A stretch of DNA of 6,857 nucleotides from Flemingiibacterium sp045587285. GTDB taxonomy: Bacteria; Bacillota; Clostridia; Oscillospirales; CAG-272. Of the stretch, positions 1-5,894 are shown in pieces. Location: NCBI GenBank assembly GCA_045587285.1, contig JAZNBZ010000159.1, positions 1 through 6,857 of the forward strand, read 5' to 3'. The notes beneath the pieces were generated by a model, which saw nothing but the letters and a program-made list of their open reading frames with translations, was not told the origin of the DNA and did not search any database. Made by a program: the position numbers and the translations under genes. Every line of letters starts with the position of its first letter. The first letter of the stretch is position 1.

Positions 1-639
1 CAAAGCGAAGAATATACCGCCGACACTCCGCTCAGAGGAGGCGACAGAAACGATTCCTACCGTGCAGATCAGCCGGGAGGAATGGGTGCGCCTGATGGAA
101 GCGATGCAACGGTTGATCGTGCTGTCAGCCGATTTGAAGGAGCAGAGAGCGAGCTTGAAGCAGGAGGCGGACGAGTACACCCAAGAGATGATGAAGGCGG
201 CACAGGAGCAAACACGGGCGGCGAAAGCGGCGATCAAAGAGATATCGACGGAAGCTATGAAACAGGTTGGGAGAGCGAGCGAGAAAGCCTCAGAGGTGAT
301 CGATCGACGCATCATCCGGGACGAGGCGATATGGTGGCTCAGGCTGGCGCTCACAGCACTGCCGACGATATTAGTCTTGCTGTTATGGGCGTGCGTGGGC
401 TTCACGACCTTGGGAACGTAATCGAAAACGGTGAGGAATCCGAGGAAGAAAAGCGTGGGCGCGAAGCGAGAAATGCAGGCTCTGCGATTGGTGCTGTCGT
501 TGGTATCGCGGCGGGACTTGCGATGAATGCAACGGGTAAACACAATGAAAGTGACGAAAATCCGAACAACGACGAAGATGTTGACGATATATATGATGAA
601 TATGAAGATGAAGATGTCGATTTTGATATTACTATGTAA
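1..639 (+). CDS. C-terminal part of a probable mobilization protein (relaxase tail or accessory), 5' end outside window
   Basis: This frame is open from base 1 to a TAA at 637-639, so the gene begins upstream; the ATG at 82 is only an internal methionine. The visible 212 residues fall into three parts. First is a hydrophilic, Gly/Asp/Glu/Arg-rich, probably disordered stretch encoded by about 1-400. Second is a conserved-looking segment with a small Gly/Ala-rich hydrophobic run (GSAIGAVVGIAAGLAM). Third is a strongly acidic Asp/Glu tail (DEDVDDIYDEYEDEDVDFD). The first part lies entirely over another coding frame (62-421), which explains its odd composition. A long disordered linker sharing DNA with a small coiled-coil membrane protein recalls mobilization loci, where mobB-type genes are nested in relaxase genes (RSF1010, ColE1). 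No relaxase catalytic motif is in the window, so the family assignment is an inference. The tail could equally belong to a separate accessory protein. Confidence 0.5.
   Translation, partial: QSEEYTADTPLRGGDRNDSYRADQPGGMGAPDGSDATVDRAVSRFEGAESELEAGGGRVHPRDDEGGTGANTGGESGDQRDIDGSYETGWESERESLRGDRSTHHPGRGDMVAQAGAHSTADDISLAVMGVRGLHDLGNVIENGEESEEEKRGREARNAGSAIGAVVGIAAGLAMNATGKHNESDENPNNDEDVDDIYDEYEDEDVDFDITM
62..421 (+). CDS. Coiled-coil, C-terminally membrane-anchored protein, MobB/MbeB-like
   Basis: The product is about 119 aa if translation starts at the GTG at 62. The frame is open back to base 2 with no clear Shine-Dalgarno at 62, so the true start may be outside the window. Residues 1-18 resemble the short N-terminal motif of small mobilization proteins (QISREEWVRLMEAMQRL). 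About 20-85 is a charged Glu/Lys/Gln/Ala heptad-like helix, likely a coiled coil. A basic patch (DRRIIRDE) precedes a hydrophobic C-terminal helix at about 90-115 (WWLRLALTALPTILVLLLW), followed by a short polar end. This architecture, a soluble coiled coil ending in a membrane anchor, is that of MobB/MbeB-type relaxosome helpers, which act at the membrane with the relaxase. Codon use here is orderly and GC-rich, and the other frame reads as low-complexity over the same DNA, so I regard this frame as the constrained one. The function is inferred from architecture and context only. Confidence 0.55.
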   Translation: MQISREEWVRLMEAMQRLIVLSADLKEQRASLKQEADEYTQEMMKAAQEQTRAAKAAIKEISTEAMKQVGRASEKASEVIDRRIIRDEAIWWLRLALTALPTILVLLLWACVGFTTLGT

Positions 640-644
640 AGGAG
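638..644 (+). promoter_or_regulatory. Ribosome binding site overlapping the upstream stop codon
   Basis: AAAGGAG lies 4 nt before the ATG at 649 and overlaps the TAA at 637-639 that ends the previous frame. This arrangement suggests translational coupling of the 135-aa gene to the mobilization-like gene upstream. Confidence 0.7.
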
Positions 645-648
645 AACT

Positions 649-1056
649 ATGACACTAAGCGAATTAAAAGATAGGATTATTGCAATTCTCACGGACAAGC
701 GCTCATCCTTACTCACCGGCGATGAGCTTGAAAAATATAAGCTGGAGCAACGAGAGTTAAAACAGAAAGAGGGCGAGCAAATAGCTGAAGAAAATGAAAC
801 ACTCGCCCATTGGTTTGCGCGAGATGAATACAAAAATGCTTCTCCACTAAAAAAGCTACTTCTTCACCTTGAGTATGTCCTTCGTGACAAGCACGGTGAG
901 TGTGATTTGCCACCGAGTTTAATTATGGAAATCGCTCGCTGTCTTCTGCCGGACATTCTTGCTTACTGTCAGTCCGAGGAAGGCAAGAAGGAATTTGAGG
1001 AGTGGAAGGCAGAACAGGAACGAAATAAAAAACGGGTAACGAAACCAACCCAATAG
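649..1056 (+). CDS. Hypothetical helical protein, 135 aa, in the mobilization-like operon
   Basis: I do not recognise this protein. It starts at an ATG with AAAGGAG 4 nt upstream, directly after the stop of the preceding frame, and ends in TAG at 1054-1056. The sequence is soluble and almost wholly helical in character. A Lys/Glu-rich amphipathic N-terminal half (about residues 1-55) is followed by a more hydrophobic segment (about 65-112, with PPSLIMEIARCLLPDILAYC) and a charged basic C-terminus (KKRVTKPTQ). It has no signal peptide or membrane helix. Its AT-richer codon use matches the end of the upstream gene and differs from the GC-rich DNA before about 420. Position alone suggests an accessory gene of the same mobile element. 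Nothing in the sequence identifies an activity. Confidence 0.6.
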   Translation: MTLSELKDRIIAILTDKRSSLLTGDELEKYKLEQRELKQKEGEQIAEENETLAHWFARDEYKNASPLKKLLLHLEYVLRDKHGECDLPPSLIMEIARCLLPDILAYCQSEEGKKEFEEWKAEQERNKKRVTKPTQ

Positions 1057-1081
1057 GACAACCAATGGTCAAACTTTATAT

Positions 1082-1200
1082 CGCTTAAACAAAAACGGCG
1101 CTACCGTGAAGATAGCGCCGTCTGGCTTGTAGATATAATTTTAAGCGTAATTATTATATTAGATATTAAAATACCTTCGGCATTAAATGTGTAATAATTA
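1082..1200. repeat. Nested inverted repeats in the convergent intergenic gap
   Basis: CGCTTAAA (1082-1089) and TTTAAGCG (1140-1147) form an 8-bp inverted repeat enclosing the terminator hairpin. Immediately after it, TAATTATTA (1148-1156) and TAATAATTA (1192-1200) form a 9-bp AT-only inverted repeat with a C-TTCG-G tetraloop-like core at 1175-1180. No gene is evident in this gap. The arrangement may be an RNA structure, or the boundary between the mobilization-like block and the neighbouring chromosomal genes. Confidence 0.35.
1087..1121 (-). terminator. Intrinsic terminator of the exported-protein operon (possibly bidirectional)
   Basis: The 9-bp perfect stem ACGGCGCTA (1095-1103) / TAGCGCCGT (1113-1121) has a 9-nt loop. 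Read on the minus strand it is followed by TTTTGTTT, giving a good U tract downstream of the gene ending at 1207. On the plus strand the following bases (CTGGCTTGT) are a weak U tract, so termination of the 649-1056 gene here would be less efficient. The genes on either side converge on it. Confidence 0.8.
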
Positions 1201-1206
1201 ACTCCA

Positions 1207-2064
1207 TCAATTAATTTCAGAGTCATCTTTGGTTGTGTATACTTGCCTCTCGTATGGGGTTTCATATGGTTCTATTCCGCAGAACATACAATCCAAATAG
1301 TAAACCGAGTGCTCTGATATTAGTGATTCTATTGATTTAGTGTCTTCACTCAAGATACTCATATCATAATTGAATGCTGTTTCTAAAATACTTTCGCTAC
1401 TGTTTGCAACTACTTTGTTTGCTTCAATAGCAAGAAGTTCTTTTGGAGATATTTCTGCAATCTTCATAAGTTCAATAATGCTATGTTTCCTAAAATTGAG
1501 CGACTCACCACTTTTCTCACATATAAGTGCAACCACATCCATTTTCAATTCATTTAGATTAGACCATTTTATTTTTTCGAGTTCCTTATCGGAATCAAAT
1601 GTTCTATAATAAGCATCAACTTCATCTGCAGTTCCACTATAAAGTAAATCAATAGGATAGTCACATCTCATTGTCTGCTCATTGTACAACTCAATAAAAA
1701 TGTTTTTAGGGATTTTGAAATACTCTATAAACCCGTATATATTTGCAGTTGAACTAGGGCAGCCCTCATCAGTTATATTTTTTGTCACGCTTGCAAGCCA
1801 CTCAGCTACCGCACCACTATCTCCGACATAATTTACAAGAGAACTTGGTATTGAATGATACTCAATGCCATGCACTTGACACCCTGTACTTCCACCATTG
1901 CCAGAATTGTTATTCATATCGTCTTGCATATTATTATTTTCATTCTCTTGCACATATACATTGCCATCCATTACATCTGGATCTCCTAAAAAATCGTCAT
2001 GTATATTGTTTGAACATGATGCCAAAAAAAGCACTGCCAAAAAAACAACTATATATTTTTTCAT
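1207..2064 (-). CDS. Cys-rich secreted lipoprotein of unknown function, 285 aa
   Basis: The ATG at 2064 is preceded by AGGGGGGG (2072-2079) with 7-nt spacing. Residues 1-17 are a type II signal peptide (MKKYIVVFLAVLFLASC) whose lipobox L-A-S-C puts the lipidated cysteine at position 17. An Asn/Asp/Met-rich flexible tether follows (about 29-60), then a compact alpha/beta domain (about 61-285). Besides Cys17 there are six cysteines (62, 102, 134, 182, 259, 262), the last two as a CxxC pair, which suggests disulfides outside the membrane. I do not recognise the domain. The gene lies 20 bp downstream of the M23 peptidase and is last before the terminator at 1087-1121, so it is almost certainly co-transcribed. 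A membrane-tethered partner of, or protection against, the secreted peptidase is possible but is only inferred from position. Confidence 0.85.
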   Translation of the reverse strand: MKKYIVVFLAVLFLASCSNNIHDDFLGDPDVMDGNVYVQENENNNMQDDMNNNSGNGGSTGCQVHGIEYHSIPSSLVNYVGDSGAVAEWLASVTKNITDEGCPSSTANIYGFIEYFKIPKNIFIELYNEQTMRCDYPIDLLYSGTADEVDAYYRTFDSDKELEKIKWSNLNELKMDVVALICEKSGESLNFRKHSIIELMKIAEISPKELLAIEANKVVANSSESILETAFNYDMSILSEDTKSIESLISEHSVYYLDCMFCGIEPYETPYERQVYTTKDDSEIN

Positions 2065-2084
2065 ATTTATTCCCCCCCTAAAAC

Positions 2085-3755
2085 TTAATTTATATATGCT
2101 AACGGATCAAGAAACGTTTCAATCTGTGAAGCGTTCCACGTGTAAATATCATTTATGGGCACCGTTTTGCTAACCCATAGTGCGTTACTAGTCCCAAGAG
2201 ATAGGTGCAAATGTGTACCTGTTGAATATGTTCCCGTATTACCCGCTTTACCTAGAATTGCACCACTGGCAACAGTTCCACCTTCAACAACACTACTATC
2301 GATTGAAGAAAGATGCATATATGTTGCGTATAATCCATTATTGTACAACTGAACTGTGTTTCCTGTATCCGTTCTCAATTCAGCTGTTACCACATTCGAT
2401 GTACTCTTAAATACATTATATAATGTCGTGTTAGTAGTTACATTATGTGAAATGTCAACTCCTTGATGAAATTCCAACCTTGAACTCGTATCATACCTCC
2501 AACCAAAATTAAAAGGTTTTTTTACATTCATATATGTGTGAGGGCAAAGACGATTATATTCGTCGCATACATCTGTACATGCGGATAATCCACTATTGTG
2601 AACCCAACAATTAGCTGTAGTGTATCCACTAATTGGATCATTTAATTGAATTGTTTGGCGATTGTTCAATGTCACCTCATTGCATGTGGTTGATGTTGAA
2701 ATAAAAGTACTGATTGACTTCGAGGCATAATCATTAGCAACTACATTAACACCATATGTACCATTTGTGGATAACCCTGTAATTATAGCGTAACCATAAG
2801 AATCGGTTGTTACTGCAGTTTGAGGGTACATTGGGGAAGTATACTTTTGGCGATATACATAAACTACAGCATTCGATATAGGATTGCCAGATACATCAGT
2901 AACGTGTACACCTATAGCACCGCTTGGAATGGTCGGAGGATCAGGATATAATTTCACCCTCAACCAATATTTACTTGATGTATTGTAAGAAACATATCCA
3001 ACTAAATATATGTAATAGTCAGTATTAGCTTCAACATCAATAGTGATTAATTCCTGTGATGTACCGGCATTACAAGAATATTCAATGAAATTTAGGTCGC
3101 TGTCATATACAGCAATATCATAATTACAATTTGCTGGGATATTTCCTAACCAAAAATTAGCCGTTCCCGAGTAATCAAAGGACACAACCCAAAAATCTTT
3201 ATCGTTATACGAGGATACAAGTCCATAATTATCGTAATCGTCATAAGTACGATTTGCAGTAGTATATGAATCATTAGGCTCGCTTTCTTGAATCGTTCTT
3301 GCAGATCTTGTAACATTTGAGGAGCTAAAACCGGATTCAAGTGGTGCTTCATTATTCATACTATTACCGTATGCTACATTTCCGGAATTGTCGATCTCAA
3401 ATTCGAAATAACTATAGTGCTTACTCCCGGACTGCTCATAATCGATTGATACCGCATATGTTTCGTTTAAGATGAACGAATATTTCCCATTTATCGGACT
3501 GACGGTTTCAATATTGGATCTCGATACTACTACATTATAATCCGATGCCGTGCCAGCAATTGTTGCTTCGGCATACTCACCGTTGATGTCAAGTACATCG
3601 ACAGCAAATTTTTTGCCGACAACATTATCTTGTGCGGAAATACTGTTACCATTGTCGGTATTGATTTTTTCGCTACCTAAATTAGTAGCCGAGACGGTTG
3701 TGGAGAAAATCGCCCCGAGCAATATCAGTGCAATGAATCGTATGTTTTTTCTCAT
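2085..3755 (-). CDS. Secreted modular M23-family metallopeptidase (putative peptidoglycan endopeptidase), 556 aa
   Basis: Domains in order are: Sec signal peptide 1-23 (basic start, hydrophobic core, cleavage near VSA); an unassigned beta-rich region about 45-130; a PPC (bacterial pre-peptidase C-terminal) domain about 155-270, opening with the typical ESEPNDSYTTAN; a carboxypeptidase-regulatory-like beta-sandwich about 280-365; a Cys-rich segment 383-406; and an M23 (LytM/lysostaphin-type) catalytic domain about 410-556. The catalytic set looks complete: HQGVD gives zinc ligands H430 and D434, YMH gives H481, and HLH gives H515 and ligand H517. M23 enzymes cleave peptide cross-links in peptidoglycan or glycine-rich peptides, so it should act at or outside the cell wall. 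The start ATG has AAGGAAG (3766-3772) 10 nt upstream. It lies 96 bp after the small secreted-protein gene and 20 bp before the lipoprotein gene. The substrate, and whether target cells are self or foreign, cannot be read from sequence. Confidence 0.92.
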   Translation of the reverse strand: MRKNIRFIALILLGAIFSTTVSATNLGSEKINTDNGNSISAQDNVVGKKFAVDVLDINGEYAEATIAGTASDYNVVVSRSNIETVSPINGKYSFILNETYAVSIDYEQSGSKHYSYFEFEIDNSGNVAYGNSMNNEAPLESGFSSSNVTRSARTIQESEPNDSYTTANRTYDDYDNYGLVSSYNDKDFWVVSFDYSGTANFWLGNIPANCNYDIAVYDSDLNFIEYSCNAGTSQELITIDVEANTDYYIYLVGYVSYNTSSKYWLRVKLYPDPPTIPSGAIGVHVTDVSGNPISNAVVYVYRQKYTSPMYPQTAVTTDSYGYAIITGLSTNGTYGVNVVANDYASKSISTFISTSTTCNEVTLNNRQTIQLNDPISGYTTANCWVHNSGLSACTDVCDEYNRLCPHTYMNVKKPFNFGWRYDTSSRLEFHQGVDISHNVTTNTTLYNVFKSTSNVVTAELRTDTGNTVQLYNNGLYATYMHLSSIDSSVVEGGTVASGAILGKAGNTGTYSTGTHLHLSLGTSNALWVSKTVPINDIYTWNASQIETFLDPLAYIN

Positions 3756-3805
3756 AATTATTTCGCTTCCTTAATCAATTATTAGTTAAATGTTAGTATT
3801 ATTAC

Positions 3806-3834
3806 TGCGAGTTCGCATAGGTCGCTATAACGAC
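3806..3834 (-). other. Two small intercistronic hairpins
   Basis: Between the small secreted-protein gene and the peptidase gene are two short palindromes: GTCG-CTATAA-CGAC (3821-3834) and TGCGA-GT-TCGCA (3806-3817). Neither is followed by a U tract on the minus strand, so they are unlikely to terminate fully. They could mark mRNA processing or set relative expression of the two genes. Confidence 0.3.
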
Positions 3835-3851
3835 TTCAGAACGAAAAAATC

Positions 3852-4268
3852 CTACGGACAGATTTCAGTTCTGGAAACGGTATCCGATTCGCTACCTCCG
3901 CTGGTACCATATGCAGTTACATCCGCAACTGCTTTGTATGTAACGCCACTTTCCGCATCGAAATCAAGATCAAGGTTGAGCATGCGTGTTGAAGAACCGC
4001 TGATACTGTCAACATAAATCCAGCTTGTACCAACTTTTTTATAAACAGTTAGTGTTGCCTCAATTGATTTTGTTACTAATGCGATACGATCAACATCGAG
4101 TTTTGCTGTACCACTACTTCCAGAAAATTCGATATTAACATCAATACGATTCATATATGCCCAATTAGGAGCTATAATATCTCCTGGGTCAATTACAGCG
4201 GCACAGACGTTCAGTGATAATGTGGTGATTATTACGGCTGCCAATAAGATGGTAATGATTTTTTTCAT
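3852..4268 (-). CDS. Small secreted beta-sandwich-like protein, 138 aa
   Basis: The ATG at 4268 has an excellent ribosome binding site, AAAGGAG (4277-4283), 8 nt upstream. Residues 1-23 form a Sec signal peptide (MKKIITILLAAVIITTLSLN, cleavage near VCA-A). The mature part of about 115 residues alternates hydrophobic and polar residues in probable beta strands (for example IDVNIEF, AKLDVDRIALV, IEATLTVYKKV, SWIYVDSI, RMLNLDLDF, VTYKAVADVTAY) and has no catalytic motif. This pattern resembles a group of uncharacterised small secreted clostridial proteins with an Ig-like or beta-sandwich fold; that resemblance is from memory, not a search. The only cysteines are one at the signal cleavage region and one near the C-terminus (EICP). 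It is the first gene of the minus-strand exported-protein operon. A structural, wall-binding or adhesive role would fit, but no function is established. Confidence 0.85.
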   Translation of the reverse strand: MKKIITILLAAVIITTLSLNVCAAVIDPGDIIAPNWAYMNRIDVNIEFSGSSGTAKLDVDRIALVTKSIEATLTVYKKVGTSWIYVDSISGSSTRMLNLDLDFDAESGVTYKAVADVTAYGTSGGSESDTVSRTEICP

Positions 4269-4411
4269 AATAAATACTCCTTTAATTTTTTATAGTTGTG
4301 GGTATGCGAGATTCAGTGTAATCCGATCCATCACTCCTTCCATATTTCTCTACACACTTACTAAACGTAATATTTTTAAAAAACTTACGCTGTTATAGTA
4401 AAAATAATCAA

Positions 4412-4439
4412 GTTTAGCATGATGCCTATTTTGGTTACA
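4412..4439 (-). promoter_or_regulatory. Possible ECF-type promoter for the exported-protein operon
   Basis: Just past the sigma/anti-sigma terminator, the minus strand carries TGTAACC (4433-4439), close to the AAC-containing -35 element common to ECF sigma promoters. CTAAAC follows 15 nt later (4412-4417) as a possible -10. The spacing is slightly short and the -10 is not a classic CGTC, so this is weak. I found no better sigma-A promoter upstream of the gene starting at 4268; TTGATT near 4405-4410 has only TAAGTT at 18 nt. Confidence 0.3.
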
Positions 4440-4450
4440 TAAAAATGTAC

Positions 4451-4490
4451 AAAACAACAAAAAGACGGCACACAATAGTATGCCGTCTTT
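4451..4490 (-). terminator. Intrinsic terminator of the sigma/anti-sigma operon
   Basis: AAAGACGGCA (4461-4470) and TGCCGTCTTT (4481-4490) form a perfect 10-bp stem with a 10-nt loop. On the minus strand the stem is followed by TTGTTGTTTT. It starts only 5 nt beyond the anti-sigma stop codon at 4496-4498 and separates this operon from the exported-protein operon. Confidence 0.88.
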
Positions 4491-4495
4491 CTATG

Positions 4496-5227
4496 TTATT
4501 CTGCTTTGTCTACAGTTATTAGATTTTCTGCCAGGACAACCAATTCATTGAGTGGAATGTTCCCGCTTATCCAATATGCATATTCGCTATCGTGCCATAG
4601 AAGCCCATTTACTTCAATGCCTTCAGTGGTGAATGAAGTAGAAATTCCATCATAGTCACCCACTTTTATATCTCTCATTTCGGTATTATTGTTTGACAAC
4701 CATGTTTCAAAGTTGTCGAGCAATTGTTGCCTATATGTAATAATTATTGTTGCATCAAATTTTTCGTATTCCAAAAGAAGAGTTTTTTCATCTTTTCGTT
4801 CTTCATATCTAGTGAACTCATCTCCTAAAACTGGTTCTTTATATTCAAGTATCCTGTCGGGTACAGCAATTTCGCTGGTAGTTTCATATTTTACGAATAT
4901 ACTGTTTTCATACCATTCGATAATAGCATTCCACAATGCTGTTCTGACAGCTTCTACACTCATTACAGCAGCAAAGCTTAACGATACCACAATCAACACC
5001 GCCGCTGCGATGCGCTTCATCATTTCAAAAGTAGGGCGGTATGTGATATGTTTTTCGTGGTATGTGCGTTCGCGATTGATTCGTCTGTAAATTTTATTCT
5101 TTTCTTTCTGTGAAAGTTCTACAGAGGAATTGGCAGAACTATAATCATCAACTTCCTTTAACTGTACATATGGCATTGCGGAATATAGCAACAGATCCAT
5201 TGCATCAATCTTTGATGAGTTATCCAC
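4496..5227 (-). CDS. Membrane anti-sigma factor with C-terminal DUF4367 domain
   Basis: The product has an N-terminal cytoplasmic region of about 70 residues, one transmembrane helix (about residues 72-92, core AAAVLIVVSLSFAAVMSV) and an extracytoplasmic part. The C-terminal half of that part has the look of DUF4367 (GDYDGISTSFTTEGIEVNG, then WHDSEYAYWISGNIPLNEL). This is the usual plan of clostridial anti-sigma factors: the inner part binds the ECF sigma factor and the outer domain senses or transmits a signal. The start chosen is the GTG at 5227, 9 nt after AGGAG (5237-5241). The longer reading from ATG 5236 would have its Shine-Dalgarno directly abutting the start codon, which is not workable. 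With the GTG, the gene overlaps the end of the sigma gene by 8 nt, indicating translational coupling and matched amounts. The GTG form is 243 aa. Confidence 0.88.
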   Translation of the reverse strand: MDNSSKIDAMDLLLYSAMPYVQLKEVDDYSSANSSVELSQKEKNKIYRRINRERTYHEKHITYRPTFEMMKRIAAAVLIVVSLSFAAVMSVEAVRTALWNAIIEWYENSIFVKYETTSEIAVPDRILEYKEPVLGDEFTRYEERKDEKTLLLEYEKFDATIIITYRQQLLDNFETWLSNNNTEMRDIKVGDYDGISTSFTTEGIEVNGLLWHDSEYAYWISGNIPLNELVVLAENLITVDKAE

Positions 5228-5849
5228 GTAAATCATCTCCTATCGTTTCACGAAGTTTATCTTTGGCTCTGCTGATTCTTGCATTTACAGCATTTTCAGT
5301 AATGCCAAGTATGTCGCCGATATCCTTCGCGCTAAAATTATAGTAGTATTTAAGTATTATTACCTCTCGTTGCGCGTCCGGCAACAGATCTATGTGCGCG
5401 CCTATCTGTTTTGAAATCGATTGATTTATAAAAACTTCTTCGGGACCATCAGACGAATCGGGTATTTCATACTCATATTCCTCCCCATCTTCTTCGTAGC
5501 ATAAGGAAATAGGATTTATACGCCGCTTCTTTCTTCTTAAAAAATCCTTTGAAGTGTTCTTAGTATATATAACGATCAAAGCGATGATTTCATTACGCTT
5601 GAGTCCACGAAATTTATCAATTTTTTTATAAATTTTAAGAAATGTTTCTTGAACTAAGTCCTTTGCGTCTTCTTTGTCACATACAAAGCCATACGCAATT
5701 TGGTACACTCGATTTGCGTGTTCGGTAAATAGTGCTTCAAAAAAGTCGCCGTTGATTGGGTCGAGCGCGGCAATTAGGCTGAGTAAAAGTATTGTATTGC
5801 GCCTTCTTTCATGATAAATTAAAAAATTATGATGTATATATTTTACCAT
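5220..5849 (-). CDS. ECF-type RNA polymerase sigma factor
   Basis: A region 2 helix set (in the maximal 224-aa frame, residues 51-100: FFEALFTEHANRVYQIAYGF, then DAKDLVQETFLKIYKKIDKF) is followed by a variable acidic linker. A region 4 helix-turn-helix follows (about 163-218: LLPDAQREVIILKYYYNFSA, then DIGDILGITENAVNARISRA), which recognises the -35 element. There is no sigma 1 or sigma 3 region, as expected for group IV sigma factors. It directs polymerase to a stress regulon and is presumably held by the anti-sigma overlapping its 3' end. The start is unsettled. The frame is open to a GTG at 5894, and the first internal ATG is at 5849 (used here), but neither has a good ribosome binding site and both overlap a sigma-A-like promoter at 5840-5868. 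The family's usual N-terminus (LLLSLI) begins only at 5789. A Shine-Dalgarno AGAAGG (5802-5807) lies 9 nt before an AUA codon at 5792, which would give a normal 190-aa protein. Confidence 0.88.
   Translation of the reverse strand: MVKYIHHNFLIYHERRRNTILLLSLIAALDPINGDFFEALFTEHANRVYQIAYGFVCDKEDAKDLVQETFLKIYKKIDKFRGLKRNEIIALIVIYTKNTSKDFLRRKKRRINPISLCYEEDGEEYEYEIPDSSDGPEEVFINQSISKQIGAHIDLLPDAQREVIILKYYYNFSAKDIGDILGITENAVNARISRAKDKLRETIGDDLRG
5237..5241 (-). promoter_or_regulatory. Ribosome binding site that decides the anti-sigma start
   Basis: AGGAG lies inside the 3' end of the sigma gene. It touches the ATG at 5236 (zero spacing) but is 9 nt from the in-frame GTG at 5227, which favours the GTG. 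Confidence 0.7.
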
Positions 5850-5868
5850 ATTTTCTTGAATATTGCAA
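5840..5868 (-). promoter_or_regulatory. Sigma-A-like promoter for the sigma/anti-sigma operon
   Basis: On the minus strand, TTGCAA (5863-5868) is followed after exactly 17 nt by TAAAAT (5840-5845), with a TG dinucleotide before the -10 (TGGTAAAAT, extended -10 type). The predicted transcript would begin near 5833, downstream of both canonical start codons of the sigma ORF. This places the expected translation start near 5792. Confidence 0.55.
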
Positions 5869-5894
5869 TAAGCATAAATCAATAAAACCTTCAC

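Noticed and set aside
402..833. Minus-strand Ser-rich ORF
   Set aside because: It is a shadow of the acidic and Lys/Glu-rich plus-strand frames, with biased composition and no start signals.
1370..1609. Plus-strand ORFs opposite the lipoprotein and peptidase genes (also around 1782-2410, 3550-4017 and 4689-5343)
   Set aside because: They are antisense shadows without ribosome binding sites, and the minus-strand genes have clear signals and domains.
3806..3834. Terminator between the small secreted-protein gene and the peptidase gene
   Set aside because: The stems are only 4-5 bp and no U tract follows on the minus strand.
4290..4343. 17-codon leader frame upstream of the small secreted-protein gene (minus strand), with an internal GGAAGGAG
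   Set aside because: The Shine-Dalgarno-like run is only 2 nt from the nearest ATG and lies inside the frame, and the peptide has no regulatory features such as codon runs. It is probably chance.
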